Under the pieces are notes generated by a model. That model saw only the letters and a program-made list of their open reading frames with translations. It did no database searches and was not told the origin of the DNA. From Gillisia sp. Hel_I_86 (GTDB lineage: Bacteria > Bacteroidota > Bacteroidia > Flavobacteriales > Flavobacteriaceae): a stretch of 64,000 nucleotides of DNA. The position numbers and the translations under genes were made by a program. The stretch lies in assembly GCF_007827275.1 (NCBI RefSeq), contig NZ_VISE01000001.1:1860001-1924000 (forward strand), read 5' to 3'. This document shows, piece by piece, positions 51,256 through 59,490 of this stretch (within the stretch, counting starts at the first letter, position 1; the number at the start of each line of letters is the position of its first letter).

Positions 51256-52275
51256 ATGCCGCAAAACTTTTCTTTTCTAATTCTCTTATTGTACGTGGTT
51301 ACTTCCTGTCAAGGTCAAAAAGCGCAGGAAAAAATAAACGGAATAAGTTTAGTGGCTTCCCGAGAACCAATTTCAGCTTCCCACATTAAACCCATTTTAG
51401 ATGTAAATGCCAATGCGGTGGCAGTAATGCCATTTGGATTTATGGAAAGCCTTGCCAGTCCAGATCTTAAGTTCAATACAGATCGTCAATGGCAAGGCGA
51501 ACGTTTGGAAGGCGTGAGGGAAACTACACAATTACTGCATTCTCAGGGCTTAAAAGTGATGATAAAACCACAAATCTGGATTTGGAAAGGGGAATTTACC
51601 GGGAATATAAAAATGGCTTCTGAAGAAGATTGGAAGAAATTCGAATCCAACTATGAAGAATTTATAATGCTGTACGCGAAAATGGCTGCTGAAGAAAATG
51701 CAGCACTATTTTGCCTGGGCACAGAATTGTATGGATTCGCAAATGAGAGAAGGGAATTCTGGGAGCAACTAATCACCAAAGTTAGAAAGATCTATAAAGG
51801 GAAACTCACCTATGCCGAAAATTGGGACAAGGTTGAAAAAGTTAAGTTTTGGACCCAATTGGACTTTATTGGTGTTGACGCCTATTTCCCATTAAGTGAA
51901 GGAAAATCCCCAAATATTGAAGAATTAAGGGCTTCCTGGAAACCTCATAAAACTCGATTAAGAGCGCTGTCCAATAAATATGATAGAAAGGTCTTGTTTA
52001 CTGAATATGGCTATAGAAACACCGATTATGCCACTAAGCAGCCTTGGGATTCCTCAAGAAAAGAAACTTCTTTGAATTACGATCTACAATCGAATGCCTT
52101 GATGGCGCTATACCGGGAATTCTGGAGGGAAGAGTGGTTCTCTGGAGGGTTTTTGTGGAAATGGTTCCATAAGCATGAACAGGCAGGAGGAATGGAAAAC
52201 AATCAATTTACACCACAGAATAAACCGGCTCTAAAAGTGGTAAAAGGTTTTTATGGAGAAACGATCAGGGATTGA
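51256..52275 (+). CDS. GH113-like TIM-barrel glycoside hydrolase, lipoprotein
   Basis: A 339-residue protein with a lipoprotein signal (LLYVVTSCQG, Cys18) and a TIM-barrel similar to GH113 beta-mannanases. CLGTELYGF carries the likely acid/base Glu157, FIGVDAYFPLSEG is a family hallmark, and FTEYGYRNTDY carries the likely nucleophile Glu250. It is probably anchored to the outer membrane or periplasm. Related genes are often found near arsenosugar clusters, but the substrate here is unknown. Its 3' end overlaps the end of the broken glycosyltransferase gene by 11 bases on opposite strands. Confidence 0.82.
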   Translation: MPQNFSFLILLLYVVTSCQGQKAQEKINGISLVASREPISASHIKPILDVNANAVAVMPFGFMESLASPDLKFNTDRQWQGERLEGVRETTQLLHSQGLKVMIKPQIWIWKGEFTGNIKMASEEDWKKFESNYEEFIMLYAKMAAEENAALFCLGTELYGFANERREFWEQLITKVRKIYKGKLTYAENWDKVEKVKFWTQLDFIGVDAYFPLSEGKSPNIEELRASWKPHKTRLRALSNKYDRKVLFTEYGYRNTDYATKQPWDSSRKETSLNYDLQSNALMALYREFWREEWFSGGFLWKWFHKHEQAGGMENNQFTPQNKPALKVVKGFYGETIRD

Positions 52276-52815
52276 TCCTGCGCTTATAATATTGGTGCAG
52301 TTCTTCAGGCGAAGCCCCCATTGATCTTTTTAAATAAATAGAGGAAAAGCAAAATTGCAATTTCCAAACCCCTACTTCTTCGTATTTTCTCGCGGAAGTG
52401 GTAATGAACTTTGGAATTACTTTAAATTCCTTTTGTTTATAGAGTCTGCCAATAAATTCATTGTCCTCGTAAACCACATATGTTTCATTATAACCACCCA
52501 GCTCCTCAAATAAGTTTTTCGTGATAAATAAGGATTGGTCTCCACCCCTGCAAGCTTTATGATTGAATTTCGTGAACCAGCCCATTAAATTGAGCCACCA
52601 GTGATCCATATCAAACTTCATTTGAAAACAGCCGGCTTTATTACCAGCATTTATTTCGTTCAGAATTAATTGATCAAAATTGGGTGGAGGGAAACTATCT
52701 GCATGTAAAAAATAAAGAACCTCAAATCTTGCATTTTTCGCCCCTGTGTTTATTTGTATTGCCCTTCCTTTTTCAGAAGACTTTTGTTCGTTTAAACCCC
52801 AATTATAGTCCTTGT
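52265..52815 (-). pseudogene. TIGR04283-type glycosyltransferase, N-terminus lost
   Basis: The open frame reads GRAIQINTGAKNARFEVLYF, LHADSFPPPNFDQLI, then GCFQMKFDMDH, CRGGDQSLFITKNLF, YEDNEFIGRLYKQKEFKVIP, TSARKYEEVGVWKLQF and IYLKRSMGASPEELHQYY: the middle and end of the arsenosugar-associated GT2 family. The first roughly 50 residues, which carry the nucleotide-binding (I/V)VDGGSxD motif, are missing. Upstream the frame continues instead into KDYNWGLNEQK, the C-terminal motif of DUF547 proteins, then a stop. A deletion has therefore joined a DUF547 end to this gene. An internal ATG at 52,621 could yield a 118-residue stub only. Confidence 0.85.
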
Positions 52816-53336
52816 AAGCAACTGCTATTTTTTACATTAGAATATGTATTGATGTAACCTAAGAGAGTTTTACCGTCTTCAGTAAAGTCTTTTTTACCCC
52901 AGTCGAAAATAGTCACGATATCTTTGGTCCAATTTGCGTCGATATCTTTTATGCTTTTTGTGGGATAATTGGTTAAAATGAGCGCTACCGTATACGCATT
53001 ATAAATATTGAAATAATAAGCCAACTGTTCTTGAACAGACCAGTCTTTTGTTGGTTTCATTACTGAAAGTTTGGAGAGATGAGCATTCCATTGCTCCCTA
53101 TCTTGCATAAAACCTTTATAATCTACAAGACCCACATTGGAAACGTGTTTTTTAAGCAAGCTGTTCCATTCGCTGTGATCTACATTTACTTCAGAATTTG
53201 CTATTGTAGAAGCTAATTCTTTTGGAGCTTCGTTAGCTGGCAAACCTTTGCTCGAAAACCCTGCCGAAGAAATTAAATTACAACTGCTTAAAAACAATGC
53301 AGCAAGTATTGCTACATATAAAGGTTGTTTTTTCAT
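52803..53336 (-). CDS. DUF547 lipoprotein with frameshifted C-terminus (copy 2)
   Basis: A 177-residue product from ATG at 53,336 with a lipoprotein signal (ILAALFLSSCNLI). It has DUF547 motifs (YFNIYNAYTVALIL, FDWGKKDF, LLGYINTYSNVK). After SNVK the frame reads NSSCLQGL and stops. In the +1 frame the expected ending KIAVAYKDYNWGLN follows. One extra A in the run of six A's would account for this. The correct frame then runs on into the glycosyltransferase remnant. Either a recent frameshift or a sequencing error in the homopolymer; the gene is probably non-functional as written. Confidence 0.75.
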   Translation of the reverse strand: MKKQPLYVAILAALFLSSCNLISSAGFSSKGLPANEAPKELASTIANSEVNVDHSEWNSLLKKHVSNVGLVDYKGFMQDREQWNAHLSKLSVMKPTKDWSVQEQLAYYFNIYNAYTVALILTNYPTKSIKDIDANWTKDIVTIFDWGKKDFTEDGKTLLGYINTYSNVKNSSCLQGL

Positions 53337-53469
53337 AAAGTCTTGTATATTAAACCGATTGTTCGTTTCTGTACTAGTTATTACTTTCAACTACCAAACT
53401 TCAAGTTTTTTGTCATGCTGAACTCGTTTCAGCATCCCATGAAATCAGGATTAGACCCTGAAACAAGTT

Positions 53470-53642
53470 ACCATTGACGGATTTTTATTTATTTGTGAAT
53501 CCAAGACCCTGAAACCAGTTCAGGGTGACGATGCGGAACTGTCGTCATGCTGAACTTGTTTCAGCATCCCATCAGCTTATATAAAAATACGTCCGTTTCC
53601 TACGCTATATATTTTTTTTATTACGGGTCTCAGGGTGACGAG
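53470..53642. repeat. 174-bp inverted repeat, left arm
   Basis: It matches the reverse complement of 56,423-56,596 over its whole length with few differences (for example GGATTTTTATTTATTTGTGA and CAGTTCAGGGTGACGATGCG are exact). Each arm itself contains hairpins (GACCCTGAAACCAGTTCAGG, ATGCTGAACTTGTTTCAGCA). The arms enclose arsM, the phosphorylase and the TIGR04282 gene. Confidence 0.85.
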
Positions 53643-53913
53643 ATGACCAATGTTGTTTTTATTCAGGCATTTCGATAAGCTTAGTATAACAAGAATAATA
53701 AAATGTCATTCCACCTTGAAAGCTTTCGGGAAGAGGAATATATTTAAAACCAAAGATTCTTCACTCCAATTCATTGTGTTCAGAATGATAATTAATAGAG
53801 TGATGTCAGCCCGACGTCTGGAGGGATCTCCGGTAAGGATAATTATATTCCATAGAGATTCTTCAATCCACTTCGTTCCTTTCAGAATAACAAAAAAAGG
53901 ATGGCAAACTATT
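53643..53913. other. Intergenic region without a gene
   Basis: This stretch carries more short dyads (TCATTCCACCTTGAAAGC, TTCAGAATGATAATTAATAG, CCGACGTCTGGAGGGATCTC), all of the intergenic-repeat type. No coding sequence or RNA is recognised. Confidence 0.5.
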
Positions 53914-54882
53914 CTAACAACATCCGCCCCCATCATAGTGGAAGGTGGACTCGCTAAAGTAAATGTCTTTTCTCCCCAGCTCTTGTAACTGGGCAGCGGT
54001 TTTATCGCAAATTGCCAAAGGCTGGTTTTTAAGCAAGACATGCCCCTTTTTATCATCAAAAAAAGGTTGATCCCCATAATAGATCGCGGCTTTTCCGGTA
54101 AAAATACATGGCCCGTCTTCCGGCATGGGATCTTTAATGGCTGCAACTTCAATGGATTCTATATAGATCAATTCTTCTGTTGGATAATTTTTGGGATCTA
54201 AAATCCTGTATGGTTTACGAGCCCTAATTTCTATGGTTCCAAAACCAGCATCGGTAAGTGCTTTTACATATTCGGCAATTGGTAAGCTTCCGCTTAAACA
54301 TAAGGCCCTCAACCTGTCGTCGTTTCTTAATTCCTCGTTCATCGGTTGCTCGCAGGTAGGGTCGCTCATTACCAATTTCCCATGTGGCTTCAATACCCGG
54401 TACATTTCCTCAATAGCGTTTTTAAGATCTTCAGCCTTAAAAATATTGAACAAACAGTTTTGCGCCGCAACATCCACCGTATTGTCTTCCACAGGTAAAT
54501 TAAGGGCATCTCCTTTTTTAAGCGTTACAAATTCACTTTTAAACCAAGGGTTAACAGCTTCGGCTTCTATAAAGTTTTTGCGGGAAGCTTCCAACATTTC
54601 ATCTACCATATCGATCCCAATAACTCCGCCTTTTTCACGGTTGAAATATGCGAATTGAAGCAGTTCCATCCCGCCGCCAACACCTACATAAAGCATTTTT
54701 GGATTGTTGGAAAGATCCCTGGCGTGCACGGTACTGCCACAGCCATAGTTCATCTCCTGCATGATCTTGGGAATTTTAAGACCGGGCAATTCCCAAATTG
54801 GATTGGTCGTGCAGCACAACCCAACATCCGGGGTTAGGGCTGCATCTTTATAAACATCGTAGGTAGTATCGAGATAACTCAT
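53914..54882 (-). CDS. arsM: Arsenite methyltransferase ArsM, arsenosugar type
   Basis: A 322-residue SAM-dependent methyltransferase. The SAM loop is MLYVGVGGGMELLQF, followed by GIDMVDEMLEASRKN and AAQNCLFNIF. Candidate arsenic-binding Cys residues lie at GLCCTT, NYGCGSTVH, QNCLFN and DPTCEQP, and the protein ends HYDGGGCC. The enzyme methylates trivalent arsenic as the first step toward arsenosugars. It lies within a cluster with arsS, a nucleoside phosphorylase and TIGR04282/TIGR04283-type transferases. Confidence 0.88.
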   Translation of the reverse strand: MSYLDTTYDVYKDAALTPDVGLCCTTNPIWELPGLKIPKIMQEMNYGCGSTVHARDLSNNPKMLYVGVGGGMELLQFAYFNREKGGVIGIDMVDEMLEASRKNFIEAEAVNPWFKSEFVTLKKGDALNLPVEDNTVDVAAQNCLFNIFKAEDLKNAIEEMYRVLKPHGKLVMSDPTCEQPMNEELRNDDRLRALCLSGSLPIAEYVKALTDAGFGTIEIRARKPYRILDPKNYPTEELIYIESIEVAAIKDPMPEDGPCIFTGKAAIYYGDQPFFDDKKGHVLLKNQPLAICDKTAAQLQELGRKDIYFSESTFHYDGGGCC

Positions 54883-54945
54883 TTTTCTTTTTATTAGGGT
54901 GGCTCTATGTGCTAAGTAGAACTAAACGTAAAATAATTACAACAC

Positions 54946-55758
54946 TTAGATAATTTTAATCAATTCTTTGAACAACAAGATCATATCTGGTTCTGCTTTT
55001 TCGGCCATTGCGATGATCTCACTTATATCTACGGGCTTTAGGTCGTCCGGGTTTCCTTCATCTGTAATTACTGAAATAGCGGATACTGGAAGGTTTAAAT
55101 GCTTTGCCACAATTACTTCTGGTATCGTGCTCATTCCCACGGCATCGGCTCCAATTATCCTTAGGTAACGGTATTCTGCCCTGGTTTCCAGTTGTGGACC
55201 AAGCACTGAAGCATACACGCCTTTATTCAATTTAATGGAATGCTCTTTCGCAATTTTTTCCAATGCCGAGTTCATTTCAAGGTCATAGGGATCACACATA
55301 TCTATAAAACGTTCCCCTAGTTTTTCTACGCCTTTAAATGCCAACGGAGAGCCACCCAGCAAATTAATATGATCCACTATCAACATAAGTTCTCCATTTT
55401 TAAAGTCGAGGTTTGTAGCGCCTGCCGCATTGGAAACCAATAATTTTCGGATCCCTAGTTCTTTCATGACCCTTACCGGATATGTTACCTCTTCTGGGGC
55501 ATAGCCTTCATATAGGTGAAACCGGCCTTGCATTACAATTACCTTCTTCCCTTCCAAGTTTCCGAAGATCAATTTTCCTTTATGGAATTCTACGGTGGCG
55601 GTTGGAAAATGAGGGATCTCATTGTAGCTAACTTCAGCCAAAACCTCTATCTCACTAGGGAAGTTACTTAATCCGGTTCCTAAAATCACCCCTATTTCGG
55701 GAGCATTAAAACCTTTGTCTTTTAAATAATTTGAAGTTTCTTGTATTTTATTTATCAT
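54946..55758 (-). CDS. Purine-nucleoside phosphorylase
   Basis: A 270-residue trimeric-type PNP: GVILGTGLSNFPSEI phosphate loop, MQGRFHLYEGY, LLVSNAAGATNLDFKNGELM, GVYASVLGPQLETRAEYRYL and ADAVGMSTIPEV. It splits purine nucleosides with phosphate. In the arsenosugar context it may recycle adenine from the 5'-deoxyadenosyl-arsenic intermediate, giving a ribosyl group for the transferases. It lies 3 bases after the TIGR04282 gene, in the same operon. Confidence 0.9.
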   Translation of the reverse strand: MINKIQETSNYLKDKGFNAPEIGVILGTGLSNFPSEIEVLAEVSYNEIPHFPTATVEFHKGKLIFGNLEGKKVIVMQGRFHLYEGYAPEEVTYPVRVMKELGIRKLLVSNAAGATNLDFKNGELMLIVDHINLLGGSPLAFKGVEKLGERFIDMCDPYDLEMNSALEKIAKEHSIKLNKGVYASVLGPQLETRAEYRYLRIIGADAVGMSTIPEVIVAKHLNLPVSAISVITDEGNPDDLKPVDISEIIAMAEKAEPDMILLFKELIKII

Positions 55759-55761
55759 ATT

Positions 55762-56367
55762 CTATAGAAAAAATTGTTGAAAAGCTTTGTGTTCTTTGAT
55801 GTCGCTATAATAGTCCACATCATTTTTTACCTCTAAAATAGCTATATTTTCTCGATCTATATCTTGTAGCGTAGCTTTTAATACGCTTTGGGTTCCCCAT
55901 TCCTTATTTGCAAATATAGCAGGCTCCAATTTACGCATTCCCAATAAATAATAACCACCATCTTCTGCCGGTCCTATCACAAAATCTTTAGCATCCAGTT
56001 CTTTAAATGCATCCATTAATTCTTTGGAATTGATATCGTACATGTCGCTTCCAATAATTATAATATTGGAATAGCCATTTTTAAACCCTTCGATAAATGC
56101 ATTTTTCATTCTATCTCCAAGATCTTCTCCTACTTGTTGCTTTTTTTGGTATATGGAGGCATCCCAAATATCGTTTTCACGGATTGTTTCTGAATAATGA
56201 ACTTCCTTGGTAATTGGCAGCGATGAAGTAACTGCAACCGTATGATCCAATAGGAATTTATAAATATCCAATGCGGTTTGATCTCCAAGATCTTTGGCCA
56301 GTCTGGTTTTAACTTTGCCCAGCTCAGGATTTCGGGTAAAAATGAGAAGTAAATTTCTTGGTTTCAA
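55762..56367 (-). CDS. TIGR04282-type arsenosugar biosynthesis transferase
   Basis: A 201-residue nucleotidyl/glycosyltransferase-like protein of the TIGR04282 type: FTRNPELGKVKTRLAKDLGD at the N-terminus, IIIGSDMYDINSKEL and GPAEDGGYYLLGM. The fold is related to GT-A/CofC-type nucleotidyltransferases. It is adjacent to PNP and close to arsM/arsS, as in other arsenosugar loci. The exact reaction is not settled. Confidence 0.88.
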   Translation of the reverse strand: MKPRNLLLIFTRNPELGKVKTRLAKDLGDQTALDIYKFLLDHTVAVTSSLPITKEVHYSETIRENDIWDASIYQKKQQVGEDLGDRMKNAFIEGFKNGYSNIIIIGSDMYDINSKELMDAFKELDAKDFVIGPAEDGGYYLLGMRKLEPAIFANKEWGTQSVLKATLQDIDRENIAILEVKNDVDYYSDIKEHKAFQQFFL

Positions 56368-56422
56368 TTTTATAAAATTTTAAAGAATTAATGTAGAGCC
56401 GCTTTCTTGAAATATAGTTGTT

Positions 56423-56596
56423 TCGTCACCCTGAGACCTGTGATAAAAAAAATTATCTAGCGTAGGGAATTGACGTCCTTTTCATATAAGCTTATGAGAT
56501 GCTGAAACAAGTTCAGCATGACGACAATTCCGCATCGTCACCCTGAACTGGTTTCAGGGTCTTGGATTCACAAATAAATAAAAATCCGTCAATGGT
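56423..56596. repeat. 174-bp inverted repeat, right arm
   Basis: Reverse-complement partner of 53,470-53,642, located between the TIGR04282 gene and the rhodanese gene. Further hairpin units of the same family continue to about 56,670. Confidence 0.85.
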
Positions 56597-56676
56597 AGTT
56601 TATTTCAGGGTCTAATTTGTTGTATTGGTTATTAGTGTTGAGAGATTCTGAAACAAGTTCAGAATGACGTTCTTTA

Positions 56677-57183
56677 TCATTTGTAAACCTTTTCGCCTTT
56701 GGTTAAATATTTTGACCAATGCTTCGAAAAAGCATGGACCTTTTGGGTTTCTTTATTGGAAGCATCGTATACGCTATAGCCTTTGTTCTTCCATTCAAAA
56801 ATTCCGCCGTAGAGATTCTGTATGTTGGTGTATCCTGCGTGCTTCAGTTTTTCTGAAATATTCCCGGAGCGTATCCCCAAAGAGCAATACACCACTATTG
56901 CAGCGTTTTTATCCTTGATTTTTGAAGTAACATTAGCTACCGAAAAATTATGGTATCCCACAAAAATGGAATTTTTAAGGTGGCTCACTTCAAACTCTTC
57001 CATTTCCCGGGAATCCAAAATATAAACTTCTTCATTTTCACTTTGCATTTTTAATCCTTCCACAGAAATATAAGGAATACTGTGGGAGTTATATTTAGAT
57101 AATAATTTATCCAAAGGTTCTTGGGCCACAAGGGAGCTTAGGTTAAAAAGAAAAAATAGTAAAAAAGTGTGCTTTAGGCTCAT
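56677..57183 (-). CDS. Rhodanese-like protein, exported
   Basis: A 168-residue single-domain rhodanese with a signal peptide (residues 1-20, ending SSLVAQ). The active-site loop is VVYCSLGIRSG with Cys100, and YILDSREMEEFEVSHL marks the domain start. It probably handles sulfane sulfur in the periplasm. It lies 11 bases after arsS, in the same direction, and rhodanese genes commonly accompany arsenosugar genes. Its role there is not known. Confidence 0.88.
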   Translation of the reverse strand: MSLKHTFLLFFLFNLSSLVAQEPLDKLLSKYNSHSIPYISVEGLKMQSENEEVYILDSREMEEFEVSHLKNSIFVGYHNFSVANVTSKIKDKNAAIVVYCSLGIRSGNISEKLKHAGYTNIQNLYGGIFEWKNKGYSVYDASNKETQKVHAFSKHWSKYLTKGEKVYK

Positions 57184-57194
57184 TTAACTTGAGA

Positions 57195-58253
57195 TTATGC
57201 TACTGTTCCTTGGCAACTACTTCCCGCACCTGCCGTACAACCATAACAATGTTGGGAAACAATGATTTTTCTATCATTTAACAGGTCTTCATTATAGTTG
57301 CTAATATGTTGAACTTTACTCGCGACTTTTAGATCCAGCATCTGGTTGAAATCACAATCGTACAACCATCCATCCCAACTAATGGAAATGGTATTGGTGC
57401 ACATTACGTTTTCCACAGCGGTAGGATTGTAGGCTTCAACAAGGGCATACATATAATCTTCATAATTTTCTGAAGCAATTAGATATTCCAAGAACCTGCT
57501 TATAGGAAGGTTTGTAATTGCAAATAAACTATTGAAATCTATATTAAAATCCTCTTTTAACGCCACTTTAAAATCTTGCTCCAAGGCTTGTTGATTTGTG
57601 GGAAGAAAAGCACCTGATGGGTTGTAGACCAAGTCCAACTTTAAGCCGGTCCCTTCTTGAGCATATCCAACAGCGTTAAGCATTTGCAGTGCTTTAATGG
57701 ATTTATCGAAAACACCATTACCCCGTTGTTTATCTGTTTTTTCCCTTTTATAAAAAGGAAGGGAAGACGCAACATGGATTCTATGTTTTTTGAAAAATTC
57801 TGGGAGATCATGATATTTCTTGTTCGCTAAAATAATGGTAAGGTTGGAGCGCACAATAAAATCCTTGATCCCGGCTTTTGACGCTTCTTCTACGAACCAA
57901 CGAAAATTCGGGTTCATCTCTGGAGCTCCACCTGTAAGATCTAAAGTGTGGGCGCCGGTATTTCTAATTACTTCAAGGCATTGTTCCATGGTTTCCATGG
58001 TCATGATCTCTTTACGATCGGGGCCTGCATCTACATGGCAGTGGGAACATACTTGATTGCACATATACCCTAAATTCAATTGGAGAATTTCGAGTTTTTT
58101 AGGTTTTAAGGGGAAATGATCTGTTTCGGCGATTTTATCTTTAAACAAGGGTAATTTCCCCTTTTTGAAGATCCCATTGCTCAAAAATTCCAATTGGTTG
58201 GCGGGGCTCGAAAGATCGTCTTTTCTTGCTGCCAATGATTTTAATAAAGCCAT
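57195..58253 (-). CDS. arsS: Arsenosugar biosynthesis radical SAM protein ArsS
   Basis: A 352-residue radical SAM enzyme. The cluster-binding motif is CNQVCSHC (Cys65, Cys69, Cys72), followed by GGAPEMNPNFRWFVEEA. The Cys-rich C-terminal domain contains CTNTISISWDGWLYDCDFNQ and SQHCYGCTAGAGSSC. ArsS transfers a 5'-deoxyadenosyl group onto dimethylarsenic. The C-terminal domain probably holds a second iron-sulfur cluster. All motif cysteines are present. Confidence 0.92.
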   Translation of the reverse strand: MALLKSLAARKDDLSSPANQLEFLSNGIFKKGKLPLFKDKIAETDHFPLKPKKLEILQLNLGYMCNQVCSHCHVDAGPDRKEIMTMETMEQCLEVIRNTGAHTLDLTGGAPEMNPNFRWFVEEASKAGIKDFIVRSNLTIILANKKYHDLPEFFKKHRIHVASSLPFYKREKTDKQRGNGVFDKSIKALQMLNAVGYAQEGTGLKLDLVYNPSGAFLPTNQQALEQDFKVALKEDFNIDFNSLFAITNLPISRFLEYLIASENYEDYMYALVEAYNPTAVENVMCTNTISISWDGWLYDCDFNQMLDLKVASKVQHISNYNEDLLNDRKIIVSQHCYGCTAGAGSSCQGTVA

Positions 58254-58266
58254 ATGTTTTTTTAAT

Positions 58267-58351
58267 CCCTCATTGAGGGTTTAATTCCCGAGGCTTGCCT
58301 CGAATTTTTAAAAATATTTTCCAATATATACCTCGTGGGCTTGCCCCGAGG
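58267..58351. promoter_or_regulatory. Cluster of three short hairpins before arsS
   Basis: CCCTCATTGAGGG (58,267-58,279, perfect), CGAGGC-TT-GCCTCG (58,289-58,302) and CCTCGTGGGCTTGCCCCGAGG (58,331-58,351) lie in the 165-base gap between the AhpD-like gene and arsS. They may terminate or attenuate transcription into arsS, or be intergenic repeats. Confidence 0.45.
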
Positions 58352-58418
58352 TTCTTGATTTCAGTATTATAAAAAAGTAAACTGGTAAAATTAATTAATA
58401 TGCTGTACGCTCAGCATA

Positions 58419-58754
58419 TTACATGCTTAGTTTATCATATTTATTCATCATTTGCACTCCGTGCACTAGGGTAGCACCACTTTTAATTGCAGCCCCAACG
58501 TGTACAGCTTCCATCATTTCTTCTTTATCTATCCCTTTTTGCAGTCCATCCTTGGTGTATGCATCTATACAATAAGGACATTGTACCACATGGGAAACTG
58601 CCAATGCGATTAGAGACTTTTCACGTGCGGAAAGCGCGCCTTCTTCAAAAACTTTTCCATAATAATCGAAAAATTTGGAGCCCAATTCTTCGTTCCATTC
58701 GGTAATATTTCCAAATTTTCTTAAATCGGCGGGGTCATAATAGGTTTTAGACAT
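58419..58754 (-). CDS. AhpD/CMD-family arsenosugar-associated protein
   Basis: A 111-residue carboxymuconolactone-decarboxylase-fold protein with the redox motif CPYC (Cys59, Cys62 in VVQCPYCIDAYTKDG) and a nearby His in HVGAAIKSGA. It matches the arsenosugar biosynthesis-associated peroxidase-like family (TIGR04169-type). It probably forms trimers or hexamers in the cytoplasm. It is upstream of arsS on the same strand. Confidence 0.88.
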   Translation of the reverse strand: MSKTYYDPADLRKFGNITEWNEELGSKFFDYYGKVFEEGALSAREKSLIALAVSHVVQCPYCIDAYTKDGLQKGIDKEEMMEAVHVGAAIKSGATLVHGVQMMNKYDKLSM

Positions 58755-59490
58755 AATTATCTTTTATAGCATGTTTCTTTTATCGTAAAATCTACGAAAT
58801 ACTTACGTGTTTAAAGCAATTTTGGTTTTAAGGAAATGGGATTGGGATTTTATGGCTGCCCTAATCATTATAATTAATCGTGAAATAACCGTTATGGCAA
58901 TTTTTAAACTGAATTAATTTGAAGCCTCTGTTTGTCCAATCATTTATAAAAGGGATTTCGCTTAAAACTTGCGCAACAAGATATCTAAAAAAATAGAGTA
59001 TAAAAATATTTGGGAAAATAAGATTGCGAACCCATTAGGGCTGGTAATAAACATCGAATGGCGGGAAAAGATTTAGTTATTTTTACGAATAAAGAAAATT
59101 GTAAGAAAAACCACAAGCAAAATTTCCATAGCCAATAAAATAAGTATAACATCCATAGCAGCAATTTTAACTTAAAAGTTTCGCGGGGAGCTAAATAGAA
59201 TCTTTTAGAGAAAACAAATTTGATGATATTTTGGCAAAAATAGTACCGTTATTAAAGAAATCCTTAACACGAATACGACGATTCTTAACTAAAATTAACA
59301 ACTTAGTGTTTTAGACTAATAATTATTTCAATAACGTTATACGCATTTATGTTGCGGTTATTTACTATTATGATTGTATTATCTGTTTGGTTAACTTATT
59401 TTTGGTAGTGTTTTAAAGACTTGATTTCCCGGCAGGAAAGTTAAAGTTTATGTAAAACTAGTTTTGAAGCTTATAACAGAAATTTTGTTT
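58755..59490. other. Long intergenic region
   Basis: About 730 bases between divergent genes. Apart from one tiny membrane-type open frame (59,073-59,156, minus strand) and an AT-rich promoter-like stretch near 59,340-59,460, I see no gene or RNA. Confidence 0.5.
59073..59156 (-). CDS. Possible 27-residue membrane microprotein
   Basis: An ATG at 59,156 opens a 27-codon frame that encodes one strongly hydrophobic helix (MDVILILLAMEILLVVF...) followed by a basic end RKNN and a stop. The composition and the positive-inside end fit a KdpF-like single-pass microprotein. There is no Shine-Dalgarno, but these are rare in this phylum. It could be chance. Confidence 0.3.
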   Translation of the reverse strand: MDVILILLAMEILLVVFLTIFFIRKNN

